A DNA stretch of 32,899 bases from Chara braunii (lineage: Eukaryota > Streptophyta > Charophyceae > Charales > Characeae): assembly GCA_003427395.1 (NCBI GenBank), contig BFEA01001229.1, forward strand, positions 15,702-48,600, read 5' to 3'. Positions 19,789 through 29,795 of this stretch are shown here, in pieces; the first letter of the stretch is position 1, and each line of letters opens with the position of its first letter. A program made the position numbers and the translations under genes. The notes beneath the pieces were generated by a model, which was given only the letters and a program-made list of their open reading frames with translations, was not told the DNA's origin and did not search any database.

Positions 19789-20336
19789 TATGTAATATGT
19801 GTACTATAGTAACTATACTATGTATGTATGTAGGTATGTCTGTCGATAGGTATAGGAGGTATGTATGCAGTGTACACAACTGGAAGCATTTGTTCCATTT
19901 CCAGAAGTCTAACCAAAGGTGGTAATTCCAGACGTCTAAGCAACGGTGATAAGTCTCGGCTGGTGTATCTGCTTCATGCACGTATGCTGAGAACGACCCC
20001 AACGAAGTGGGAGCGAAGAAGTGGCTCATTCAGACCGCTTCACAATGAATGGTGGATGGTGGCGGCCAGGCGGCGATCCACAATTTAAATAAACAGGCCT
20101 CTGGAGGACTAAAGTGATAGATAGATCAGATGCTTTGCGTCTGCTCGCTCTGGCCAGACCTTTCTGCTCCTCAGGCATGATTTATTTACAAAGCGTACGA
20201 AGTCCGTAAATGTAGAAGCAACCAATGATTGCTTAGGTAGTCTCACCCGACCGACTGACGGAAGGCCGATGCATTCGTACCGCTCAACTATGCGTTGTAT
20301 ATGTATGTTAGCATGAACCTAACTTATGCAATGCAT
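19789..20336. other. AT-rich non-coding intron segment
   Basis: TATG-rich low-complexity sequence (19,789-19,870 and again near 20,290-20,390) surrounds unremarkable sequence. No gene is seen. Confidence 0.5.
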
Positions 20337-20458
20337 TTATATACGTATCTGATGTATGCTTGTATGTCTATGTATGTGGTAATGAGTTTGAACTTTGACT
20401 TTGACTTCGACTGTGTTCAAAGGACGATGAGTTGAAATGAAGGGATGTGCTTGGAATG

Positions 20459-20521
<63 letters not shown>

Positions 20522-21200
20522 CTAGATTTTCACCACAATAGCTCCTGTTCCAGCCAGATGAAGCAGCATTACCTCTATTGCAGACAACAAAGCACACATG
20601 TGATAGTCTATTTGCCACCTCCGGCTGCTGCGTCTGTTGTTCGTCTGGCAAGGATGAAGGAGATCCGGCTGCGGATGTAGCAGGTGCATGCCCAACACTG
20701 CATGCGGGACATGCTAGGAAAGGCTGTGGCGGGTGATGGCATCGGGGATAGTCCACGCAGCAGAGAAACATCCTTTCAATGACAGCATCCTGGAAACATT
20801 GGTGATGCATGGCATGTTGCTGACATGGCAGGAAATCAGGCTGACGTTCGCAGCTATTTAAGCATGGCGTGCCAAAGCCGCAACGGCATATCAGGCTGGT
20901 AATAAGGGGGTGGGGGGGATGAGTGCAGGACAATGGGTCGCAGTGTTCATGGCAGAGGCTGGCAGTGACCATTCCTTCATAGTGTTTGGAGCAGAGATTA
21001 TGCGGTGTGCATGCTAACTGAACTGTCGCTGTGTGGAGACACAATGGCATGACACAGCCACCAACCTCTGGAGAGGCCCCTTGACTAACCGTGCTAGAAT
21101 CTGTCCGATTTACACAGGGAAGGGACGCTGCCTGGCCATGTACAGCCAGGGGGGAAGAGGGGGAAGGCTCAGCTGGATTGTTCTCCGGAGGCTTTAGCAT
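20337..21200 (-). CDS. Unrecognised Cys/His-rich ORF (287 codons)
   Basis: An ATG-started open frame of 287 codons lies inside the dynein intron, on the same strand. Residues 30-235 contain 22 Cys and many His, with paired spacing such as CTPHNLCSKHYEG, LCHEHC, ICRCGFGTPC, CQQHAMHHQC and FLACPACS. This suggests several zinc-binding knuckles. I do not recognise the family. A transposase-type cysteine cluster is one possibility, based only on this look. The C-terminal ~70 residues run through a His-Thr stretch encoded by the (GT)n microsatellite and are probably not genuine. It may be an exon, a TE remnant, or chance. No promoter or splice context is visible. Confidence 0.3.
20459..20520. repeat. 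(GT)n microsatellite
   Basis: Near-perfect GT repeat of about 60 bp with one interruption near the right end (GTGCGTGT). Confidence 0.95.
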
Positions 21201-21479
21201 GTGGGAGTGTCTGTGTCTGATGATGGGTGCATGGCTATATATGCATTTGTACCCCCAGCAAGCAAGTTGTCCAGACCTCCACCTCTGAAAGGCATTTTCA
21301 CTTTGCAGACCCCAAATCCGAGTCCTAGAGTCAAGGTCCCCAAGTCAAAAGAGGCCGAGATGGGCAAAACAGAAAAAGTGTCGAGTTGGGTACCCTGCAG
21401 GCCACAAAGATCAAAATTCAACCAGTACCCGGCCTCACGACCAGTCCCACAGTCAAATTGCAGCAGCGCTCCAAGGAAA

Positions 21480-21816
21480 GTCTACCGGGCCTCAATATTC
21501 CAAAAGCAAACAGGCCGCGGGCGACCGGTACCAGTGAAAGTCAGGCCCAGGCCAAGTCAAGCAAAGGCCATATGAAGTGCAGGCCCAGTTCAAGTCAATA
21601 AGAAGACTGGCCCAGCCTCACTGGAACAGATTGCTCATTCGCAAGAAGGTGGAAGCGCTGTTGGTGCTTGTGCGCTATTGCAAGTGGACTGAGCGCTAAG
21701 AAGCCCTGCTGGGCAGCGCTATGCTGTGGAAGACAGGCGGCCATAGCCGCTGTAGTAGTAGTAGTTGTACGGCATGAGTAGGAGGCGGATGTATCCAGGG
21801 TTGTGATCCTCATAGT

Positions 21817-21910
<94 letters not shown>

Positions 21911-21911
21911 N

Positions 21912-21987
<76 letters not shown>

Positions 21988-22227
21988 TTGCATACGTGAT
22001 TGTAGCTGCTGGATACTGCGCTGATGAGAGCCTGGTGACTCAAACTCTGAATCTGTATAATATGATGTTGTGCTGATGAGCGCTTGGTGACTCAACTCTG
22101 GCTCTGTATAATATGAACGTTCAATGAAGTTTATGAGTTGCACTAATCTGGTCTCTCCATCTCTGGACTGTGGTGTGAATTTTGTGTGAACATATGCTTG
22201 GGGTGTCGATATAAGTGGTTCATTGCA
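21480..22227 (+). mobile_element. LTR-like copy, family D2
   Basis: It matches LTR D1 (11,433-12,290) in inverse orientation over several blocks and ends GTGGTTCATTGCA at 22,227, after which the two copies diverge. It contains the (CA)n(GA)n tract and a pair of near-identical ~52-bp segments (about 22,017-22,069 and 22,073-22,123, core CTGATGAG..GCYTGGTGACTCAA). The 5' border is uncertain. Confidence 0.55.
21819..21984. repeat. (CA)n(GA)n compound microsatellite with an N
   Basis: CA repeat to about 21,855, then GA repeat to 21,984, interrupted by a single N at 21,911 that may mark an unmerged contig join. Confidence 0.95.
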
Positions 22228-23105
22228 CCTCACATGATGATAGCCAATGACCCTATCTCATGCCTATCCTTATGCACGATTCTCCTCACACATTCCCAAG
22301 GAAGAATATTTTCCAAATGAACTCTCCATTTATTGACAACAGAGTGAGAGCGAAAGAGAGGGTAGGAGAGGAAAGGAGGGAGGGAGAGAGAGAGAGAACG
22401 AAACGGAAAGATAGTGGTCAGAGAAGACGAGAGGTAGACAAGTATCTGAGGGAAAGGTTAGGACAGCACTGGAGGTCGGCAAACTCATCCAATCCTTCAG
22501 ATTTGGTTGCAAACATCATCAGTGTTTTGAATTTTCACCACACCAGCCCCGATTCCACCCAGATGAGTAGATCCAAAATCGAAGCAGCTGTGGAATGCTG
22601 CTCCACAAAGAAGGCTGACTGTGACAGATTGTTTCGTCAGACTTTGACCTAAACAATAATCAGGAGGTTCAACCTCAGAAGTCTCAAGTTTGCCCAAAAT
22701 GCATTCGACTGGTGGATAAGGACTCACCATCCTGCCCAAAGTTAATGATACCCTTGCGAGAGAAAAAGTTGTAGACTTCACTCGCACCAAACCACCAGTC
22801 CTAGCCGACTGTCTGCCGACAATAATGGTAGGAAGTCCGGAAATCTGGTCCACGAAGCCATACGACCGGACTCTACATTCCTCGCCAAAGGGAAACCACG
22901 GACATGACTGGTAGGGTTGGCTGAGATCAGAGTAAGGGAAGAACTGCCCCACCACCGGTACCATGACTGAAACAGGGCTGACGATCTCTCACCCCTTCTT
23001 CCTTGACGGACTTCCCAGACCCCCTCCAACCCTTGCGCCCTTCACAGACTTCCCGCTCGCCTTCCCTCCCACCACCTCTCTATTGCGGAGCTAAGCTGGC
23101 TGGGG
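22228..23105. other. Intron segment without a recognised gene
   Basis: A 155-codon frame is open on the minus strand (22,964-22,497) but resembles no known family. A purine-rich stretch lies at 22,345-22,440. The segment at about 22,531-22,566 resembles 20,527-20,564 (TTTTCACCACA..AGC.CC..TTCCA.CCAGATGA). Confidence 0.35.
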
Positions 23106-23107
23106 GA

Positions 23108-23218
23108 CTACCGTCTTCGCTCGAATACAATGCCCAGTCATTATAGCTGTATTCGGTGCAACTTTAAGTCCAAATACGGTGATAATTACCGGATGTTCTA
23201 TTTGGGCGAAGACAGTAG
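23108..23218. mobile_element. Hairpin MITE-like element, copy 2
   Basis: A 111-bp imperfect palindrome starts CTACCGTCTTCGCTC and ends in the reverse complement of CTACTGTCTTCGCCC. The two 49-nt arms match at 36 positions by hand count, and most differences are transitions. It shares arms and centre with copy 1 (18,142-18,257). No clear target-site duplication and no coding capacity are visible. Confidence 0.8.
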
Positions 23219-23958
23219 TCCTCCCTCCTGCTATCTATTATGTTTTAGAAACGCATGCTGAGTAGAGAGGCTAGGGAGTAGAAGGTTTGTATAAACTGCT
23301 GCGTTATCTAGGGGCCCCCAGCTGGGTGAAGAGGCCTCCCAGCCTCCCAGGGTCCAGAACCCCTTTCTGTTTTCAATTGGATGCTGGCCCCAATCATGAG
23401 CAGGTGCAGCTCCCCACCAGTGGATTCGACACTCAGCAAAATGGAAGGCAGACCCGACACCGTGATGCCTCCTCGGGGGAGAAGGCTGCTGCTATCTGCG
23501 TCAATTTCAAAGGACTGGGTTTTCTTTTCTCTTGAAAGTTAAGGTACGGTGGCAGCGCAAAAACACACACAAAAAAAAAGAAGGAAAAAGGTACAGTTCC
23601 AGCCACGTGAAGTGAAAGACAGTATGGCCCCACCACTTCCGCATGACGATAGAAGTGTCAAATACAACTATATTCAGCCAATGAAGCTATGAGCAAGAGT
23701 ATGAATCGCTAAATGCTTTGGATCCAAATGGTTGAAACATCCGCAATTTGGAAATATACTAATATAGTATTTAGTACTATTAACTGTATTTTACAACAAC
23801 AAGGGAACACACGAAATGAACAACTAACCTCAGAAGATATCAGAGGATTCAGAGCTGTTCGGTCGGACAAAAAAGAAGGTGGAAACAAAAGACAAGAAGG
23901 AGAAAAAAATGATAAAAATCATTTCTTCGATGTGAGTTGCAGAGTGTTTGTTCATTAC
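23219..23958. other. Intron segment upstream of the MITE copy
   Basis: No gene or repeat is recognised apart from short A-runs. It lies between hairpin copy 2 and the 5' splice site of the intron. Confidence 0.45.
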
Positions 23959-24063
23959 CTCAAATATGAGAGTCATTTGATCCGACAAAGGAATCGTTTC
24001 TCCACTGTTGAGACAGAGCTTTCGATTGTCATCAAGGACGGTGTTCAGGTTCTCTACCCAAGC
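23959..24063 (-). CDS. Dynein heavy chain exon (AAA2, [10 protein letters not shown] motif)
   Basis: This is a 105-bp exon of exactly 35 codons, phase 0 on both sides. It encodes [20 protein letters not shown] followed by [15 protein letters not shown]. The W-x-E-N-x-N-T-V-L-D-D-N block with its conserved Asn is the sensor-1 region of a dynein AAA+ module, and by comparison with known heavy chains it belongs to AAA2. Acceptor ..GGCTGCAG precedes GCT and donor GTAATG follows GAG. It continues directly into the exon at 18,335-18,512. The preceding exon, expected to encode an LFDGPVD-type segment, is not found in this window and may lie beyond element E. The reading frame is undamaged, so the gene may well be functional. 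Confidence 0.9.
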
Positions 24064-24483
24064 CTGCAGCCAACACCCAAAGGGCGGTGAGCAGCCAGAA
24101 ATGTTCCAGCGGAAGAGTTCTCTGACTTTTTTTTTTTTTTTTTCTTCTACCATTCTGGGGAGCAACAGTCCGGTTCCTATTCCCCCGGCAAGTCAATGAT
24201 GAATACAATAAGGATACACATACGCTCCTCCCCATTGTGGCTGCGAGGCCCGAGTGCACGGCATTGATTACTTCCTTTTGGAAGGATGTACCACCCCTCA
24301 CCCCTGCCTAAGTTAGCCTGCTTGAACTTAGGACCTGACCCTGTAGGTAGGCTGGGTTCTGCTAATTCTGTTTGTGGGTTGTGGTGTGTCTGCGTAGGTC
24401 TTGACTAGCTTACTCCTCTCAGCTGTTCGGCTGCCGGATCAGAATTAAGTACTGAAGTTACTGTCCAGACTCATTAACTGTTG
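24064..24483. other. Short intron segment between dynein exon and element E
   Basis: No gene is recognised. A T-run lies at about 24,127-24,143. The five bases before the LTR (TGTTG, 24,479-24,483) should recur beyond the right edge of the window if they are the target duplication of element E. Confidence 0.5.
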
Positions 24484-25835
24484 TGTTACGATCCTGGCCT
24501 ATTTCGAAGTATACATTCATCTGAAAGTACAAGGCCACCCAATTGCAAAAAGAAATGAATGAACTTGAGAGGAAAGAGAGGGAAAGAAGAAGAAGAAGAA
24601 GTGAGAAAGAAGAAGATGATGATGCACTCCAGCATAGACCAATGTCAAGGCTCTTCTTCTTCGCCAACCAATCCCTTCCTCCTTATCTCCTCCCTCTTAT
24701 TCAAATAAGAAATAACAATAATAATGTTGAATGACTGAACCAGAATCAATGTCCGAATCCCACTTCTACTGCAGGCACAACATGAGGTCCACCATAGTCA
24801 TGGCAACCCTTCTTCTTCCTCTACATACAGACCGAGGCTATGGTGGATTACTGAGGCTTCAGCCTCCTGTCCAAAGGACAACTCAAAGCAGCTATGCCGC
24901 TGCCCCACTTCAAGGTCATCACCATGCAGCTATGCCGCTGCCCACTCAGCCACCATGCCTGACTCTGTCACGAGCTTCCTTGATGTGGCACTACCCCACT
25001 GGGGCCTTCCTGATGCAGCGCCTAGCAAGGAGATGAAGATGGTGTCTACCATAGCCAGGTAAGTGCCTCACCACTCTCCTCCTTGGTCCCCTTCTCCCTC
25101 CTCCTACCGGTAGAGCTCCACCATAGCCAAGGTGGAAGCTCCCGGCTTCTTCCTCCCGGCAGCGCTGTAGTACCCAGCGCTACTACAGCCAGCGCTCCAG
25201 CAGCGTGTTGCCAAACTTGCACACTGAAGAATGAGGCTGGGCTCTCTGCCCTGCCTCTTGATATAGCGGCCTACTTGCCTCCTGGGCGGTGACTTCCAGG
25301 CCGCTCGGCCTCTCCAAGCAACCGGTACTTCCTCCGTTTCGTAGGGAAACATCATTGCAGGCCCTGATATTACCCGTACAGGCTCTAGACTCAGACTGGT
25401 TGGACTGGTACCGGCCTAGACCTACCCTACCGCTACTGGACTCTAAAAATGCCAACTTTGTCTTTTTCTGCTCGGCCTCCAGTACCCCCTCACGCCAACT
25501 GCAGTGGGGTGCAGTATCGGCCTACCGGCCCACTTGAGTGGCCTCGGGGCCGCTAGCTTCGCCAGTTGAGTGTTTTTCCCTGCTACAACCCTCAATGCCA
25601 CGGCCACAAGTAAGTACCGGCCCTACGGGCCTGCCAAACAAGCAAGTACCCTTGCGGGTCACACACACACTCATACCGACAAGCACTCAGACAGGCACGC
25701 AGGTCACAAGCAAGCACACACAGACAGACTTAGAAAACACAGCAGAATGCGGGAATCTCAGCAAGGCATCCATTCCATCGGCAGAACTTCAGAAATCAGC
25801 AGTGTTCTCAGTCTGTGTTTTGACGGTTCATTACA
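24484..25835 (-). mobile_element. 3' LTR of element E
   Basis: On the minus strand it starts TGTAATGAA right after the polypurine tract and ends ATCGTAACA. The plus-strand string TGTTACGAT at 24,484 is the same as the LTR end next to the primer-binding site at 32,891-32,899, which fixes both borders. Length is 1,352 bp. It is non-coding, with CAGCGCTACTACAGCC-type and CCGGCCTA-rich stretches. Confidence 0.9.
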
Positions 25836-25848
25836 CTACCCCCCCCTC
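25836..25848 (-). other. Polypurine tract of element E
   Basis: On the minus strand a G-rich purine run (GAGGGGGGGG) followed by TAG precedes the LTR start TGTAATG, matching the plus-strand primer position. Confidence 0.7.
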
Positions 25849-25876
25849 AAGAGTGAGGTCCCTTCGAGCGAGTAAC

Positions 25877-28036
25877 TCAATCAGAGTCCTTGCACAATGC
25901 ATGGTAGGCGTAGATAGCAAAGAGAGATCGGGTGTGTTCCGTAGGAGTCAGGGTAGCAGTGAATTTTGGTTGCTGTTCAGAACTTATCAATCGTTCATAG
26001 GCGTTAACGACGCGCGGTGCACTCTGCAGTAAGTCCTTAGCAATCCAGTAGAAATCATCCAACGGGTGGTACAGAAAATGGACTTTGTACTGTCTGTTTC
26101 TTCCCTTCCCACTGTGCTCGACAATCCTATCAGTCTCGTGACCGCCATTGATTGCGCGGGGAATCATCGATTCTCGATACTTGAAAGTTTCGGGTGATTC
26201 ATACGGAAACAACTTCGATGCGTGAAAGACTGGATATGTGCGCAGATGAGCAGGCACATCAATCGTGTAAGAAGGACCGAAGGAATCATTACCTACTCGA
26301 TTCAGCACCTGCCAGGGACCGTAGTACTGAGGAAGAAGTTTCCGTGATACGCCTTCTTCTTCAGAAAACTCAGACATCTTGACCCAGACATAACTTCCCA
26401 CTGTGAAAGGTTCACACTGACACTTTTTGTTAGCACGTTTAATCATGGCACTGTGTCGCCTTTCCATAGCTGCGACAACAACTTTGAGCAGGCGGTCAAA
26501 CTTAGCGTTGTAGCCTGGCTGGCCATGTGTTAGGCCAGGTGGCTGTTCAGGGAACAGATAAGATAGAGGGTTGTGGATTTTCCATCCAAGATGCAGCCGG
26601 TTAGGCGTCATCCTGGTGGAGGAGTGGATGGAGTTGTTGCACAACCCCTGCACAATTGGCAACTCCTCATCCCAAGAGTTCTGATCAGGTACAATTAGAG
26701 CCCTGAGAAGCTGGATCACGGTCTGGTTGATCTCCTCGGCCAGTCCATTGGCTTCGGGATGTCGACCAGACGTCATCTTGAGTTTCATGTCGTAGGTCTG
26801 GGAGGTGAAATCTTTCCAATCTGCACTTATGAACCTGGTATCCCGATCACTCACAAGAGTCCTTGGAGGGCCATAATGCAGAATGTATCTCTTGTTAAAC
26901 TCATTGATCACAAGGTCAGTTGGGGCGTGAGGTGGCAAGGGGATCAAATTCAGAAATTTCGAGAAACGATCAACGATCACCATTACTTGTGTATAACCGT
27001 TTCTGGTCTTCTTCCCCATGTCCGTGAAGTCAATGGAAACAGACTCACCCGGGCCATCAGGGATAGGAAGAGGGTGCAGCAGCCCATAGGGCTTCTGCCG
27101 AGACGGTTTGATGCGCTGACAAACTTCACACTCAGCCACAAACCTTTGTGCCATTCTTTTCATTCCAGGCCACACAAACTTTTCCAACAGATTCCCGTGT
27201 GTCTTCTCAACACCGAAGTGTCCACTCCGGCCGTGAGCCAAATCCAAGAAGTGGGTCATAATTGGCTCATGGTTGGGCACACACAATTGGTCATGCTTCC
27301 CGTAGCGTCGGAAGAGAAGGCCCTTACATTCATGGAAATCAGGCTGACTGCTAGGGTCAGCCCGAATCTGCTCAAGGATGGGACTGAGTTCCGGATCCTT
27401 GGCAGTATGGTCAATGAGTTCCTCCTTCAAATTTTTACGGAGATCGTAGGAACCCACAAGGCAAGTCATGTACTCAGGGTGGCGAGACAAAGCATCCGCA
27501 ACTCGATTGTAACAACCTTTCTTGTGCTTAATCTCAAAATCATACATATCAATCTCATGCAGCCAGCGGGTCAATGTGGTTGAGGGGTTAATCTGTGTCT
27601 GAATCCATTTCAAAGTCTCGTGATATGAGAACACTTTGAAATGGCGACCCAAGAGGTAGTGTTTCCAATGATCCAGTGCCTCTCTCAAGGCATAGAGCTC
27701 TCGCATGTAAGTGGAAGCAGCTACCTTGTGACTGGGCATGCGTTTGCTGTAGTATTCAAGCGGACGTAGGCCATCACCATCGTCTTGCAGCAGCACTGCA
27801 CCAATCCCATACAAACTTGCATCCGTAGTTACTACAAACGTAAGCTTGGGATCCGCAATGCGGAGCACCGGATGAATCACCAGAGCCTCCTTCAAGGCGT
27901 CGAAGGCTGTCGTGCATTCCTGATTCCATGTGTAGGACACATTCTTGCTTGTTAGTCTAGACAACGGACGGGCGATGATAGAGAATTTGGGCACAAACTT
28001 ACGGTAGTACGACGCAAGACCAAGAAAAGAACGCAA
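25877..28036 (-). pseudogene. Element E pol: RT end, RNase H, integrase, chromodomain-like tail
   Basis: This is the longest intact frame in the window (719 codons). It starts in the RT thumb (MRSFLGLASYYRKFVPKF) and continues into RNase H (FVVTTDASLYGIGAVL, YMRELYALREAL, VADALSRHP). The third acidic residue of RNase H is Tyr (FSYHETLKW, codon 27,623-27,625), where Asp is normal. Integrase follows with a complete HHCC finger (HGRSGHFG ... CEVCQR) and DDE residues: VSIDFTDM, LVSDRDTRF, and Glu in GLAEEINQT. The C-terminal part has SRKLLPQYYGPWQVL, PVFHASKLFPY and a chromodomain-like segment YKVHFLYHPLDDFYWIAKDL. The frame would continue upstream except for a TAG at 28,061-28,063 where Trp is expected. 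Element E is the best preserved copy here but is probably inactive. Confidence 0.92.
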
Positions 28037-28060
28037 CTCGCGGACATTCGCGGGTTGAGG

Positions 28061-28321
28061 CTATTTTCGGATGACCTCAACTTTGGTTGCCTCGGGCTCT
28101 AGGCCTGCAGCAGACAACCGATGTCCAAGGTAGATGACGCTGTCCCTCCCAAACTCAGATTTCTCCAAGTTGAGATGGAGCTGCGCGTCCTTGAGGATAT
28201 GCATCACTTCCTCAAGGTGTCTCATGTGCTCCTCCATCGATTTGCTGAAGATTAGTATGTCATCCAGATATACAACAACAAATCGGTCGATCTGATTGCG
28301 AAATACCTTATCCATGAGACT
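28061..28321 (-). pseudogene. Element E RT palm/thumb segment (YLDD intact)
   Basis: In the same frame as the downstream ORF, it encodes [20 protein letters not shown], then LNLEKSEFGRDSVIYLGHRL. The catalytic YLDD box is intact. It ends in TAG (28,061). Upstream, a loss of about 4 nt near 28,323 removes the codons between NAPTT and SLMDK and breaks the frame with the preceding RT part. Confidence 0.9.
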
Positions 28322-29795
28322 TTGGTGGTTGGCGCATTCGTGAGACCGAAGGGCATGACTGTAAACTCGTACAGCCCATCACGAGTTTTGAATGCAGTTT
28401 TATGCTAGTCTGCAGGATCGACTTCAATCTGGTGGTAGCCAGACTTGAGATCGATCTTGCTGAAGACTTGGCATCCACCAGCAGCATCAAGTAAATCATC
28501 GATACGTGGCAAAGGTTATGCATTCTTCTTGTGATTCGATTCAATCCGCGGTAGTCAATACACATCCGTAGTTTGCCTCCTTTCTTGGGGACAAACAGAA
28601 CCGGTGCACCAAACTCAGACTCACTTGGTTTCATCCATCCTTTCCCAATCATATCATCAATCTGCCTTCGCAACTCCTCCAATTCGCCTGAGTCCATCCG
28701 ATAGACACAACCCTTTGGAGGAGTGCTACCTTCAATCAACTCGATCTTATGTCGGGCCGGACGCACGGGGACTCCATACGGTTCGGCCAAGACTTCTGGA
28801 AATCGGTTGAGAAGGTTGCGAATTTCTGATGGGATCTCCGGAGGTGGATCATCACTCTCGGGTGCAAGCATACCAGATTGCATAGGTGCAACCAACACAA
28901 CAGAATTGGAAGTGGAGTCATTTGGACTAGAAGTAGATTTAGTAGAGGTAGAAGTAGTTGCCTCAGAAGTAGAAACAGCATGCAAAGTAGAATCATTATG
29001 TACAGCAAAAATAGAAGGCACATGAGCAGGTCTAACAAAGGCTATATACATTTGCTTATCAACTTTGCGCCTGCGCCACTTTTTGCAGAACTGCATTGCA
29101 TTGAGAAAAGTCACTTGGGACTCGCGCGGCTCATCCAAGAGGACTGGACGCTCGATTCCCATGGCATCTTTGACTATGAATTGTGAGTCATTCCACGTGG
29201 TTCTTTCACATTGGGCCTGCAACCAGCCCAAGCCAATAACCGCGCCGAAGGGGCACTGATCAAGGACATAGAAATTCAACTCATGCGTGATCGTGCGGTC
29301 ATCGTCAAAGGTAGTGCGCACACCTTTGACTGCATGCGTAGATGTGACAACCTCTTGGCTGCCTACTTGGGTCCGGCAAGGATTCTGCAAAGTCACTTGC
29401 TTCATCCCCAAGCGTGCCTTACGAATGTCGTGCGGTGAGAAGTAGTTGGCGGTTGCACCACAATCAGCCAATGCACGGATATAACGACCATTAATGTAGG
29501 GTTTGAAGAAGAGCAACTTCGTCCTCCCTTGCGCGCGTTCTTGCTTCATGTGAGCCCAGCGCGTCAACAGAGCATGGAAGTCAATTTCTTCCGACTCTAC
29601 CCAAGGCTCCTTGTATAGGATGTGTATTTTCTCAGCCTTGGAATCAGCATCAGATGGGGTCTCAGGGGAGGTTTGTTGAGTGGGATCAGAATCCAAAGAA
29701 GGATCTACACTTACATGTTCAACCTCTCCATCTGTAGAGTGTGTTGATGATGACTTTACCCCCGTTGTTGGTTTCCCTGCTGCAATATGAAACAA
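28322..29795 (-). pseudogene. Element E protease and N-terminal RT
   Basis: The frame lies -1 relative to gag and overlaps its end by about 40 nt. After a Ser/Thr-rich linker comes a retropepsin-like domain: RALADCGATANYFS keeps the catalytic Asp and Gly but has Cys for the usual Ser/Thr, and ITHELNFYVLDQCPFGAVIG follows. RT begins with CVYRMDSGELEELRRQID, GAPVLFVPKKGGKLRMCIDY and RGLNRITR. A 1-nt shift near 28,519-28,532 moves the rest ([40 protein letters not shown]) into another frame. That part also carries TAA (28,515-28,517) and TAG (28,405-28,407) codons. Confidence 0.88.

Larger units (their letters stand above)
18513..23958 (-). other. Dynein intron, 5,446 bp, filled with repeats
   Basis: The two exons join in phase 0 and complete the conserved IFE-VDNL junction, so nothing coding is missing between them. 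The intron holds solo LTR C, a Cys/His-rich ORF, (GT)n and (CA)n(GA)n tracts, LTR D2 and hairpin copy 2. Intron borders are GTAATG and TTGATCAG on the minus strand. Confidence 0.85.

Noticed and set aside
22020-22110. CTGATGAG occurs twice in a ~55-bp tandem pair, suggesting a hammerhead ribozyme core
   Set aside because: The required CGAAA after helix II and a cleavage-site GUC-type context are not in place in either copy; the match is only the 8-nt core.
22497-23029. Minus-strand frames of 155 and 83 codons upstream of LTR D2
   Set aside because: No recognisable family, ordinary composition, and exon phases show no dynein coding is missing there; kept only as a note.
26759-27583. 274-codon plus-strand frame
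   Set aside because: It is the antisense shadow of the element E RNase H/integrase frame, which has clear catalytic motifs.
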